Part shown: one piece after another, positions 20,558 through 27,991 of the stretch
How the letters are laid out: every line of letters starts with the position of its first letter
Position numbering within the stretch: the first letter of the stretch is position 1
Origin: Actinophytocola sp963729115
Lineage (GTDB): Bacteria > Actinomycetota > Actinomycetes > Mycobacteriales > Pseudonocardiaceae
Length of the DNA stretch: 64,000 nt
Assembly (NCBI GenBank): GCA_963729115.1
Contig: CAVSMR010000004.1
Location: 1 to 64,000, forward strand
Reading direction: 5' to 3'
Made by a program: the position numbers and the translations under genes
The notes under the pieces: generated by a model
What the model saw: the letters and a program-made list of their open reading frames with translations, nothing else
Told to the model about the DNA's origin: nothing
Databases searched by the model: none

Positions 20558-21325
20558 ATGATCGAGCTGAAGACTCCGACCGAGCTCGAGGCGATGCGCG
20601 CCGCGGGCCTGGTCGTCGCGAAGGCGCTGGCGAACGTGACCGCCGCGATCCGTCCCGGCGTCAGCACCGGTGAGCTCGACGAGCTCGCCGAGCAGACCAT
20701 CCGGGACGCCGGCGCGGTGCCGTCGTTCCTCGGCTACCACGACTTCCCGGCCACCATCTGCGCGTCCGTGAACGAGCAGATCGTGCACGGCATCCCGTCC
20801 CGCTCCCAGGTGCTCGCCGACGGCGACCTGATCTCGGTCGACTGCGGCGCGATCCTCGAGGGCTGGCACGGTGACTCCGCCGTCACGGTCCCGGTCGGCA
20901 CCGCGTCGGCCGTGGACCTCGCACTGTCCGACGCCACCCGCGTCGCGATGGAGGCCGGCATCAAGGCGGTCGCCGTCGACGGTCGCCTGACCGACATCTC
21001 CTACGCCATCGAGTCGGCCATCCACCGCGTCGAGGCCGAGACGGACACCACGTACGGCATCGTCCGCGAGTACGGCGGCCACGGCATCGGGCGGGCCATG
21101 CACATGGAGCCGTTCCTGCCCAACTTCGGCAAGCCCGGCAAGGGCCCCCGCCTGCGGGTGGGCATGGCAATCGCGATCGAGCCGATGCTCACGCTGGGCA
21201 GCGCCCGCACGGAGGAGCTGGAAGACGGCTGGACAGTGGTCACGGCCGACGGCTCCCGCGCCGCGCACTGGGAACACACGGTGGCGATCACCGAAGACGG
21301 CCCCTGGGTGCTGACAGCCCCGTAG
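20558..21325 (+). CDS. map: Methionine aminopeptidase type I
   Basis: Removes N-terminal methionine from nascent proteins. The product is 255 residues from the ATG at 20558 (MIELKTPTELEAMRAAG). An upstream in-frame GTG at 20510 overlapping the adk stop would add 16 non-conserved residues. Metal ligands are recognisable in SVDCGAI, GDSAVTVPVG, GHGIGRAMH and the E residues of IEPMLTLG and HWEHTVAI. The gene overlaps no neighbour downstream and is followed by a large palindromic repeat. Confidence 0.96.
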   Translation: MIELKTPTELEAMRAAGLVVAKALANVTAAIRPGVSTGELDELAEQTIRDAGAVPSFLGYHDFPATICASVNEQIVHGIPSRSQVLADGDLISVDCGAILEGWHGDSAVTVPVGTASAVDLALSDATRVAMEAGIKAVAVDGRLTDISYAIESAIHRVEAETDTTYGIVREYGGHGIGRAMHMEPFLPNFGKPGKGPRLRVGMAIAIEPMLTLGSARTEELEDGWTVVTADGSRAAHWEHTVAITEDGPWVLTAP

Positions 21326-21350
21326 TCGAGTGTCGCGCCGGGCCCCGCCG

Positions 21351-21512
21351 TGGCCTCCGGCCCCCTCGAACCACGCTACCCGAAGGCACCGACAACACCG
21401 GCCGCACCGAGTGTCTCCTGTGGACAACTCACGCGTTGTGGACAACTCGTTGCGGCGCAACCGAAAGTGTCGGTGCCCGGCGGTAGCGTGGATTCCGGGG
21501 GGCCGGAGGCCA
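21351..21512. repeat. Palindromic intergenic element with two TGTGGACAA boxes
   Basis: Two inverted arms, 21351-21394 and 21468-21512, share TGTCGGTGCC, GGTAGCGTGG and an outer GGGGCCGGAGGCCA end. Between them lie two TGTGGACAA nonamers (21419-21427 and 21437-21445), the reverse complement of the actinobacterial DnaA-box form TTGTCCACA. The element fills the gap between the convergent map gene and the next minus-strand gene. Single-arm relatives occur at 22662-22738 and 27848-27923. Confidence 0.7.
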
Positions 21513-21556
21513 CGCGGCTTCGGTCGCCGCGGGGCGGTGGCCCAGGCCGTGCTCTC

Positions 21557-22609
21557 TCAGCCGGTGTGGAGGATCCGAAAGCGATCGGGTGCCGCCGGGT
21601 CTCGATCGACGACCTGGATCGGCGGCCAAGTCCACTGCCACACGCTGATGCCTGGCGTGCGAGAGAACTGGATCTGCCCGCGGGTGCCTTCGACCGCGAC
21701 GCGCGGCCAGGCCGCACGTGCCCGGTCCGCGCCGGGCGCACGCAGCATCTCGGCGAGGACGACGACCGTGTCGTAGCCCTCGAAGGCGACGAACGAGGGC
21801 GCTCCGGCCAGCCGCGAGCGGAGGGCCGTCTCGACTCGCGCGCCGAGTGGGCTGAGGCGTTCGGGCAGGTAGCGCAAGAACGGGATGGCAGCGCCGAGGG
21901 ACGTCGCCCATTCGGAGAACTCCGGTTGCCCGGCCGGCGCACCGATCATGATCTCGGCGAGGCGCTGGTCGCGGCGAACGGTCCTGACGATCGACACTGC
22001 CGGCTCCGGGTGGCCGACCAGAAGCAGGAGGGCCGTCGCGCGGCTGTCGACGAGCTCGTCGCACACGAGCGCGCGCATGTCGAGCTCGATGACGGTGCCG
22101 CCGCGTGGCGCGAGGTACTCCCGCAGAATGCGGGCCCCGGCCGCCCAGTAGACACTCGGCTCGGCAGCCACGGCGATTCGACGGTGGCCCGCGCCGAGGA
22201 GGAAGTCCGCGTAGATCTGCCAGCCGTGGGACTGCGCCGGGGCGAGGCGCGCGACCCAATCCGTCGGCTGTTCGGTGAGCGCGTCGAGAACCGCCGACGA
22301 GCAGAGGAACGGCAGGCCGAGGGCGTCGGCCCTGGCGGCGGCGGCGCGAGCGACGACGCTGTGGTACTCCCCGGCCAAGGCGGCCACGCCCAGGTGAGCC
22401 AGTTCGTCCACGGCCGCCGCGGCGCGCTGGGGATCGGCCGCGGTGTCCCGGACCACCAGCTCGAGCGGTATTCCGCCGATCCCGTCGGCGTCGTTGACCT
22501 CGCCAACGGCCAGCTCGAGTCCGGCGAGCAGGTGTCGACCCGCCTCGACCCAGCCGGGCCGGGTCAGCGGAACGAGGGCACCGATCCGTGGCGATGGTGG
22601 CGTGCTCAT
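21557..22609 (-). CDS. Periplasmic-binding-protein-like (Leu/Ile/Val type) protein without signal peptide
   Basis: The 350-residue product has the fold signature of type I periplasmic binding proteins (Peripla_BP_6). The start RIGALVPLTRPGWVEAGRHL is followed by a GLELAVGEVNDADGIGGIPL ligand-side motif, and later FVAFEGYDTVVVLAEML. The N terminus MSTPPSPRIG has no signal peptide or lipobox, and no ABC permease or ATPase gene is nearby. It may be a cytoplasmic sensor of a small amino-acid-like ligand. The start is the ATG at 22609; an in-frame extension upstream is not conserved-looking. Repeat elements with TGTGGACAA boxes flank the gene on both sides. Confidence 0.75.
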   Translation of the reverse strand: MSTPPSPRIGALVPLTRPGWVEAGRHLLAGLELAVGEVNDADGIGGIPLELVVRDTAADPQRAAAAVDELAHLGVAALAGEYHSVVARAAAARADALGLPFLCSSAVLDALTEQPTDWVARLAPAQSHGWQIYADFLLGAGHRRIAVAAEPSVYWAAGARILREYLAPRGGTVIELDMRALVCDELVDSRATALLLLVGHPEPAVSIVRTVRRDQRLAEIMIGAPAGQPEFSEWATSLGAAIPFLRYLPERLSPLGARVETALRSRLAGAPSFVAFEGYDTVVVLAEMLRAPGADRARAAWPRVAVEGTRGQIQFSRTPGISVWQWTWPPIQVVDRDPAAPDRFRILHTG

Positions 22610-22661
22610 ACGTTGGCGTCTCCCGTGTGGCGGTTCGGCCCGCAGTCTGCCCGGACCGGCC

Positions 22662-22738
22662 CTGTGGACAACCCGCGCGCGGGCGGACGGCGCTGTCGGT
22701 GGCCGCGGGCAAACTGGCTGACCGGGGGCCGGAGGCCA
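22662..22738 (+). repeat. Dispersed TGTGGACAA / GGCCGGAGGCC element, copy 2
   Basis: Begins CTGTGGACAAC, contains CTGTCGGTGG in the middle and ends GGGGGCCGGAGGCCA. It matches one arm of the element at 21351-21512 and the copy at 27848-27923. It lies in the 296-base gap between the binding-protein gene and infA, which otherwise holds only the infA promoter region. Confidence 0.65.
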
Positions 22739-22800
22739 CTCCTGACCAGCGGTCGCCACCCGTCCGGGGGGCTGAATTTCCTTGCCGCGGGGGAGTGCGT

Positions 22801-22806
22801 ACACTA
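22801..22806 (+). promoter_or_regulatory. infA: -10 candidate of the infA/alpha operon promoter
   Basis: TACACT fits TANNNT, 100 bases before infA. At 17 bases upstream stands TTTCCT, a weak -35. The position and hexamer resemble known actinobacterial housekeeping promoters, but only the -10 is convincing. Confidence 0.45.
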
Positions 22807-22905
22807 GATCGGTGGCGCACTCGTTGCGCCCTCTCCGTCATGCGTGTCGCCCGATGGGTAGATGCACGGCGGTCTGCGTACGCCAAGAAACGAAACGCGG
22901 AGGAC

Positions 22906-23127
22906 ATGGGCAAGAAGGACGGGGCCATCGAGGTCGAAGGCCGTGTGGTGGAGCCGCTCCCCAACGCGATGTTCCGTGTCGAGTTGGAGAACGGACACAA
23001 GGTCCTCGCACACATCAGCGGCAAGATGCGGCAGCACTACATCCGCATCCTGCCGGAGGACCGAGTGGTCGTGGAGCTGTCGCCCTACGATCTGTCCCGC
23101 GGCCGAATCGTCTACCGCTACAAGTAA
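22906..23127 (+). CDS. infA: Translation initiation factor IF-1
   Basis: OB-fold factor that occupies the A site during initiation. The 73-residue product (MGKKDGAIEVEGRVVEPLPN to RGRIVYRYK) is full length. AACGCGGAGGAC precedes the ATG. First gene of infA-rpmJ-rpsM-rpsK-rpsD-rpoA-rplQ. Confidence 0.98.
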   Translation: MGKKDGAIEVEGRVVEPLPNAMFRVELENGHKVLAHISGKMRQHYIRILPEDRVVVELSPYDLSRGRIVYRYK

Positions 23128-23157
23128 GGCCGCACAAGTTCAGGAGAAATCAGGGAC

Positions 23158-23271
23158 GTGAAGGTCCAGCCGAGCGTCAAGAAGATCTGCGACAAGTGCA
23201 AGGTGATCCGCCGCCACGGCCGGGTCATGGTGATCTGCGAGAACCTGCGCCACAAGCAGCGCCAGGGCTGA
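23158..23271 (+). CDS. rpmJ: 50S ribosomal protein L36, zinc type
   Basis: Small 37-residue ribosomal protein. GTG at 23158 follows CAGGAGAAATCAGGG. The sequence MKVQPSVKKICDKCKVIRR has the zinc ligands Cys11, Cys14, Cys27 and His32, so this is the zinc-binding form. Confidence 0.97.
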   Translation: MKVQPSVKKICDKCKVIRRHGRVMVICENLRHKQRQG

Positions 23272-23425
23272 CCAGCACCACGCACGAGCAGCACGACGCA
23301 CAAGAGAAGATGCCCTCCCCATACCTGCCGAGCCACACGGGCTCGGTTCACCCCCGGACCAGGCCGGGGCCCGTTCACCCGGGACGGATGGGGAGCAGAC
23401 CTGGAAGTGACACTCAAGAGGAGAT
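23272..23425 (+). promoter_or_regulatory. Structured rpmJ-rpsM spacer
   Basis: The 154-base spacer carries two stem-loops: CCGAGCC/GGCTCGG (23328-23346) and CCCCGG/CCGGGG (about 23352-23369). It ends with GAGGAGATATGGC at rpsM. This could be an internal regulatory leader for rpsM-rpsK-rpsD or an attenuator. No known motif is recognised. Confidence 0.3.
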
Positions 23426-23806
23426 ATGGCACGCGTTGCTGGCGTCGACCTCCCCCGCGAGAAGCGGATGGAGATCGCGCTGACCTACATATTCGGCATT
23501 GGCCGGACCCGCTCCAAGGAGTTGCTCACGGCGACCGGGATCAGCCCGGACCTGCGGGCGAAGGACCTGTCCGACGAGGACGTGGCCCGACTCCGCGAGC
23601 ACATCGAGACCAACTACAAGGTCGAGGGTGACCTCCGCCGCGAGGTTAACGCGGACATCCGCCGGAAGATCGAGATCGGCTGCTACGAGGGCCTGCGGTG
23701 GCGCCGCGGTCTGCCAGTCCGCGGTCAGCGGACCAAGACCAACGCCCGCACCCGCAAGGGCCCCAAGAAGACGGTCGCCGGCAAGAAGAAGGCTGGGAAG
23801 AAGTGA
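23426..23806 (+). CDS. rpsM: 30S ribosomal protein S13
   Basis: 30S head protein at the P site. The product is 126 residues: MARVAGVDLPREKRMEIALT, the RGLPVRGQRTKTNARTRKGP signature, and a Lys-rich tail. Intact. Its stop overlaps a GTG that opens a 56-codon ORF. Confidence 0.98.
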   Translation: MARVAGVDLPREKRMEIALTYIFGIGRTRSKELLTATGISPDLRAKDLSDEDVARLREHIETNYKVEGDLRREVNADIRRKIEIGCYEGLRWRRGLPVRGQRTKTNARTRKGPKKTVAGKKKAGKK

Positions 23807-23973
23807 GCTCGGTCGTATCGGTCGTCCCACAGCGGCGACGCAACCGCCAGTTCCAGGCTCTGCAGGTGGCCCCCAAGGCACGCCCGCAGGCACTTCGCGA
23901 CCTGTACCGGGACTACGGCACGGTCATCCGCAACGCGGACGAAGAGTCCGCCACCGCCCAGGCTTCGCGTTAG
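23803..23973 (+). CDS. Possible small protein between rpsM and rpsK (56 aa)
   Basis: The GTG overlaps the rpsM stop (GTGA) and the ORF runs to 22 bases before rpsK. The peptide begins MSSVVSVVPQRRRNRQFQAL and has a basic N-terminal half and a more polar C terminus (NADEESATAQASR). About 46 of 56 third positions are G or C, like real genes here, though somewhat lower than the neighbours. Other actinobacteria usually have a short rpsM-rpsK gap, so this looks like an insertion that remains translated. No family recognised. Confidence 0.4.
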   Translation: MSSVVSVVPQRRRNRQFQALQVAPKARPQALRDLYRDYGTVIRNADEESATAQASR

Positions 23974-23994
23974 CAGCAGGAGAAACCCACAGAC

Positions 23995-24402
23995 ATGCCA
24001 CCCAAGTCTCGTACGGGCGCCGGCGTCAAGAAAGTCCGGCGCAAGGAAAAGAAGAACATCTCCCACGGGCACGCCCACATCAAGAGCACGTTCAACAACA
24101 CGATCGTGTCGATCACCGACCCGACCGGCAACGTGATCGCATGGGCGTCCTCGGGCCACGTCGGCTTCAAGGGCTCTCGCAAGTCCACGCCGTTCGCCGC
24201 GCAGATGGCCGCCGAGAACGCGGCCCGCAAGGCTGCCGAGCACGGCATGCGCAAGGTCGACGTCTTCGTGAAGGGCCCCGGCTCCGGCCGGGAGACCGCC
24301 ATCCGGTCGCTGCAGGCGGCCGGTCTCGAGGTCGGCACCATCCAGGACGTGACACCACAACCACACAACGGCTGCCGCCCGCCGAAGCGGCGCCGGGTCT
24401 AA
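23995..24402 (+). CDS. rpsK: 30S ribosomal protein S11
   Basis: 30S platform protein. The product is 135 residues; the core GHAHIKSTFNNTIVSITDPT and the C-terminal DVTPQPHNGCRPPKRRRV are canonical. AGCAGGAGAAA precedes the ATG. Confidence 0.98.
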   Translation: MPPKSRTGAGVKKVRRKEKKNISHGHAHIKSTFNNTIVSITDPTGNVIAWASSGHVGFKGSRKSTPFAAQMAAENAARKAAEHGMRKVDVFVKGPGSGRETAIRSLQAAGLEVGTIQDVTPQPHNGCRPPKRRRV

Positions 24403-24423
24403 GGGACGGGGAGGTAGACAACC

Positions 24424-25029
24424 ATGGCTCGTTACACCGGACCGGTGACTCGCAAGTCACGCCGGCTCAAGGTCGACCTCGTCGGTGGTGACCGCGCGTT
24501 CGAGCGCCGTCCCTACCCGCCCGGCCAGCACGGCCGCGGTCGCATCAAGGAGAGCGAGTACCTGCTCCAGCTGCAGGAGAAGCAGAAGGCGCGCTTCACC
24601 TACGGCATCCTGGAGCGGCAGTTCCGCCGCTACTACGAGGCGGCTTCGCGCACCAAGGGCAAGACCGGTGAGGCGTTGCTGCAGCTGCTCGAGGCCCGGC
24701 TGGACAACGTGGTGTACCGCGCGGGTCTCGCGCGCACCCGCCGGCAGGCCCGCCAGCTGGTCAGCCACGGCCACTTCATCGTCAACGGCCGCAAGGTCAA
24801 CGTGCCGAGCTTCCAGGTCTCGAAGTTCGACATCATCGACGTGAAGCCGAAGTCGCTGGGCACCCTGCCGTTCGTCGCGGCCAAGGAGTCCTTCGGCGAC
24901 CGGCCGATCCCGGGTTGGCTGCAGGTCGTGCAGAACAACCTGCGCATCCTCGTGCACCAGCTGCCCGAGCGCGCGCAGATCGACGTGCCCGTGCAGGAAC
25001 AGCTGATCGTCGAGTTCTACTCGAAGTGA
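24424..25029 (+). CDS. rpsD: 30S ribosomal protein S4
   Basis: Primary 30S assembly protein, often the alpha-operon repressor. The product is 201 residues: MARYTGPVTRKSRRLKVDLV, the S4 domain RQARQLVSHGHFIVNGRKVN, ending VEFYSK. No zinc-binding Cys cluster, so it is the C- form. Confidence 0.98.
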   Translation: MARYTGPVTRKSRRLKVDLVGGDRAFERRPYPPGQHGRGRIKESEYLLQLQEKQKARFTYGILERQFRRYYEAASRTKGKTGEALLQLLEARLDNVVYRAGLARTRRQARQLVSHGHFIVNGRKVNVPSFQVSKFDIIDVKPKSLGTLPFVAAKESFGDRPIPGWLQVVQNNLRILVHQLPERAQIDVPVQEQLIVEFYSK

Positions 25030-25035
25030 TCGACG

Positions 25036-25065
25036 CCGGGAGGCGGTCTCGCGACCGCCTCCCGG
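25036..25065 (+). terminator. Hairpin between rpsD and rpoA
   Basis: A perfect 13-bp stem (CCGGGAGGCGGTC, loop TCGC, GACCGCCTCCCGG) followed by TCCCATCCC. It lacks a T-tract, so it may be a partial terminator or an mRNA processing/stability element that sets rpoA expression apart from the ribosomal genes. Confidence 0.55.
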
Positions 25066-25121
25066 TCCCATCCCGGCGGACGTCAAATAGCGGGCGTCCC
25101 TAGGTAAAGGAAACAAAGAAA

Positions 25122-26174
25122 GTGCTGATTTCTCAGCGGCCCTCGCTCGGCGAGGAGCCGGTCAACGAGACGCGCTCCCGGTTCACCATCGAGCCGCTGG
25201 AGCCCGGCTTCGGCTACACGCTCGGCAACTCGCTGCGCCGGACGCTCCTGTCGTCCATCCCGGGCGCCTCGGTCACGAGCATCCGCATCGACGGCGTGCT
25301 GCACGAGTTCACCACCGTGCCCGGCGTGAAGGAAGACGTCACCGACATCATCCTGAACCTCAAGGAGCTCGTGGTCAGCTCCGAGGAGGACGAGCCGGTC
25401 ACCATGTACCTGCGCAAGCAGGGCCCCGGTGAGGTCACCGCGGGCGACATCGTGCCGCCGGCCGGCGTCACCGTGCACAACCCGGACCTGCACATCGCCA
25501 CCCTGAACGGCAAGGGCAAGCTGGAGATCGAGCTCGTCGTCGAGCGCGGCCGCGGCTACGTCCCGGCCGTGCAGAACAAGCAGGCCGGCGCCGAGATCGG
25601 CCGCATCCCGGTCGACTCGATCTACTCGCCGGTGCTGCGGGTCACCTACAAGGTCGAGGCGACGCGTGTCGAGCAGCGCACCGACTTCGACCGGCTGATC
25701 CTCGACGTCGAGACGAAGCCGTCGATCACCCCGCGGGACGCCGTCGCGTCGGCCGGCAAGACGCTGGTCGAGCTGTTCGGTCTCGCCCGCGAGCTCAACG
25801 TGGACGCCGAGGGGATCGAGATCGGTCCGTCGCCGCAGGAGGCGGACACCATCGCCGCCTACGCGATGCCGATCGAGGACCTCGACCTCACCGTGCGTTC
25901 GTACAACTGCCTCAAGCGCGAGGGCATCCACACCGTGGGTGAGCTCGTCTCGCGCAGCGAGGCCGACCTGCTGGACATCCGCAACTTCGGTGCCAAGTCG
26001 ATCGACGAGGTCAAGATGAAGCTCGTCGGCCTCGGTCTCGCGCTGAAGGACAGCCCGCCAGGGTTCGACCCGACGACCGCCGCCTCGGACTACGCGAACG
26101 AGGGCTGGTCCGACGGTGTTGGCGATGCCGGCAGTGACGATGGCCAGGACTACGCGGAGACGGAGCAGCTGTAA
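25122..26174 (+). CDS. rpoA: RNA polymerase alpha subunit
   Basis: Assembly platform of RNA polymerase. The product is 350 residues from GTG (MLISQRPSLGEEPVNETRSR) behind AAAGGAAACAAAGAAA. The N-terminal domain has GYTLGNSLRRTLLSS; the C-terminal domain (VGELVSRSEADLLDIRNFGA) binds UP elements and activators; an acidic tail follows. The stop overlaps the rplQ ATG (TAATG). Confidence 0.98.
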   Translation: MLISQRPSLGEEPVNETRSRFTIEPLEPGFGYTLGNSLRRTLLSSIPGASVTSIRIDGVLHEFTTVPGVKEDVTDIILNLKELVVSSEEDEPVTMYLRKQGPGEVTAGDIVPPAGVTVHNPDLHIATLNGKGKLEIELVVERGRGYVPAVQNKQAGAEIGRIPVDSIYSPVLRVTYKVEATRVEQRTDFDRLILDVETKPSITPRDAVASAGKTLVELFGLARELNVDAEGIEIGPSPQEADTIAAYAMPIEDLDLTVRSYNCLKREGIHTVGELVSRSEADLLDIRNFGAKSIDEVKMKLVGLGLALKDSPPGFDPTTAASDYANEGWSDGVGDAGSDDGQDYAETEQL

Positions 26175-26887
26175 TGCCCACGCCAACCAAGGGCGCCCGC
26201 CTGGGCGGCTCGCCGGCCCACGAGCGGCTGATGCTGGCAAACCTTGCCACATCGCTGTTCCAGCACGGCCGGATCACCACCACCCAGGCCAAGGCCAAGA
26301 AGCTGCGGCCCTACGCCGAGCGCCTGATCACCAAGGCGAAGGTGGGTGACCTCCACAACCGCCGCATGATCATGAAGGTGATCCGCGACAAGGAGGTCGT
26401 GCACCGCCTCTGCACGGAGATCGGTCCGTTCTTCTCCGACCGCAACGGCGGCTACACCCGCATCCTGAAGACGATCCCGCGCAAGGGCGACAACGCCCCC
26501 ATGGCGATCATCGAGCTGGTGCAGGAGAAGACCGTCACGGCCGAGGCCGAGGCGGCGCGCAAGACGAAGTTCGCCAAGGACGAGAAGCCGGCTGCCGAGC
26601 CGGCCGCCGACGAGGCAGCTGTCGTCGAGGCGCCCGCCGAGGACGTCGAGGTCGAGGAGAGCGCGTCGGACGAGGAGCACCCCTACGGTCCCGGCAGCCA
26701 TGCCGCGCCGGAGGACGGCTCCCAGCCGGAGGGCTTCCCGGTCAAGGGCAACGCCGACTCGATGCTGTACCACGTGCCGGAAAGCTCGTACTACGACCGG
26801 ACCGTGGCCGAGGTGTGGTTCGCCACCGCCGAGGACGCGGAGGCCGCCGGCTTCAGCCTGCCGCCGTCCCAGGAGGACGAGTCCTGA
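26174..26887 (+). CDS. rplQ: 50S ribosomal protein L17 with C-terminal KGN...YH.P extension
   Basis: 50S protein near the tunnel exit. The L17 core is residues 1-120 (MPTPTKGARLGGSPAHERLM, LITKAKVGDLHNRRMIMKVI). It is followed by an Ala/Glu-rich acidic linker to about residue 168. A terminal module then carries the motifs FPVKGN, MLYHVPE, VAEVWF and EDAEAAGF. The total of 237 residues is about twice the E. coli L17. The last 65 residues are strikingly similar to the end of L4 in this window, indicating duplication of one module onto two ribosomal proteins. Confidence 0.97.
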   Translation: MPTPTKGARLGGSPAHERLMLANLATSLFQHGRITTTQAKAKKLRPYAERLITKAKVGDLHNRRMIMKVIRDKEVVHRLCTEIGPFFSDRNGGYTRILKTIPRKGDNAPMAIIELVQEKTVTAEAEAARKTKFAKDEKPAAEPAADEAAVVEAPAEDVEVEESASDEEHPYGPGSHAAPEDGSQPEGFPVKGNADSMLYHVPESSYYDRTVAEVWFATAEDAEAAGFSLPPSQEDES

Positions 26888-26907
26888 CTCGCGTTTCGAC
26901 ACCGAAC

Positions 26908-26937
26908 GAGCCCGTCGCCCCTCAGGGCGGCGGGCTC
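26908..26937 (+). terminator. Hairpin between rplQ and truA
   Basis: A 13-bp stem with one G-T pair (26908-26920 with 26925-26937, loop CTCA), 10 bases before the truA ATG. It could attenuate transcription into truA or sequester its ribosome binding site (GGCGGG is in the stem). Confidence 0.5.
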
Positions 26938-26946
26938 GTCCGGTTC

Positions 26947-27717
26947 ATGCTGGACATCGCCTACGACGGCACGGACTTCTCGGGTTGGGCGCGGCAGCCC
27001 GACCGCCGGACCGTGTGCGCCGTGCTGGAAGACACCCTGTCGATGGTCCTGCGTTTCGACGCCCGGTTGACCGTCGCCGGCCGCACCGACGCCGGCGTGC
27101 ACGCGTCCGGCCAGGTGGCGCACACCGACCTCCCGGCGGCGCCGGAGCTCAACCGCCTGGCGCGGGCACTGCCGGCCGATGTCCGGGTCACGGCCATCCG
27201 CCCGGCGCCCCCCGGGTTCGACGCGCGCTTCTCTGCGGTGCGCCGGCACTACGCGTACCGCGTGTGCGACCAGCAGTGGGCGGCCGACCCCCTGCGCCGT
27301 CACGACACGGTGACGTGGCCGCGCCCCCTCGACGTCGAGGCGCTGAACGAGGCGTCCGCGCTGCTGCTGGGCCTGAACGACTTCGTGGCGTTCTGCCGGC
27401 GTCGCGAAGGCGCCACCACGATCCGCGACCTGCAGCGTCTGTCGTGGACACGCGACGCGGACGGGGTGGTGACGGCGGCGGTGTCGGCGGACGCGTTCTG
27501 CCACTCGATGGTGCGCAGCCTGGTCGGCGCGCTGCTGGCGGTCGGGGAGGGCCGCAAGCCGCCGGAGTGGCCGGCGGGGCTGCTGAAGGCGACCGAACGC
27601 CCGAGCACGATCACGGTGGCCCCGGCACACGGCCTGACGCTGCGAGGCGTCGACTACCCGGCCGCGGACCAACTGGCGGCAAGAGCAGAACAAACCCGCA
27701 ACCTCCGCACCAGGTAA
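26947..27717 (+). CDS. truA: tRNA pseudouridine(38-40) synthase TruA
   Basis: Modifies U38-U40 in the tRNA anticodon arm. The sequence LDIAYDGTDFSGWARQP, the catalytic Asp region AGRTDAGVHA and FCHSMVRSLVGALL identify TruA. ATG at 26947 gives 256 residues. TruA proteins usually carry a few conserved residues before this point (VRLRLDIAYDG-like), and here GGGLVRFMLD is open upstream. A start as far up as a CTG at 26884, overlapping the rplQ stop, is therefore possible. Confidence 0.94.
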   Translation: MLDIAYDGTDFSGWARQPDRRTVCAVLEDTLSMVLRFDARLTVAGRTDAGVHASGQVAHTDLPAAPELNRLARALPADVRVTAIRPAPPGFDARFSAVRRHYAYRVCDQQWAADPLRRHDTVTWPRPLDVEALNEASALLLGLNDFVAFCRRREGATTIRDLQRLSWTRDADGVVTAAVSADAFCHSMVRSLVGALLAVGEGRKPPEWPAGLLKATERPSTITVAPAHGLTLRGVDYPAADQLAARAEQTRNLRTR

Positions 27718-27743
27718 AACACCCCCCCGGCCTGGCCGCCACC

Positions 27744-27800
27744 CCGCGAGTCCACCGTTCAGACACCGCGAGTCCACCGTTCAGACCCACTGAGTTGGCG
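27744..27800 (+). repeat. 3-prime-end repeat (CGCGAGTCC family), copy after truA
   Basis: Two tandem units, CGCGAGTCCACCGTTCAGAC at 27745 and 27768, followed by CCACTGAGTTGGCGGTT. The same sequence abuts the stop codons of genes at 38.9, 39.2, 56.2, 56.3 and 63.1 kb. It lies in the 274-base convergent gap between truA and the subtilase gene. Confidence 0.8.
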
Positions 27801-27847
27801 GTTGGGGACCGGCGAGTTCACCCGTTGGGGCACGTGCGTGGGTCGGG

Positions 27848-27923
27848 CTGTGGACAACTGTCGCGCTGGCCGCCGTGACTGTCGGACCTGGCCCGTAGGC
27901 TGGAAATCGGGGGCCGGAGGCCA
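27848..27923 (+). repeat. Dispersed TGTGGACAA / GGCCGGAGGCC element, copy 3
   Basis: Starts with CTGTGGACAACT and ends with GGGGGCCGGAGGCCA, with ACTGTCGGACC and CGTAGGCTGGAA between. It is the same layout as copies at 21351-21512 and 22662-22738. Confidence 0.65.
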
Positions 27924-27934
27924 GCGCACATGAG

Positions 27935-27968
27935 AAAAGCGCTCCCCGGACCGAGGTCCGGGGAGCGC
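27935..27968 (-). terminator. Terminator of the subtilase gene
   Basis: A perfect 14-bp stem (27939-27952 with 27955-27968) and, read on the minus strand, followed by TTTTCTCAT. It lies 23 bases downstream of the minus-strand stop codon. Confidence 0.88.
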
Positions 27969-27991
27969 GTTCAGAATTCAGAACAGCTGAC

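Noticed and set aside
21419..21445. Replication origin because of two DnaA-like boxes
   Set aside because: Only two boxes, no AT-rich unwinding region and no dnaA/dnaN genes nearby; the boxes belong to a dispersed repeat.
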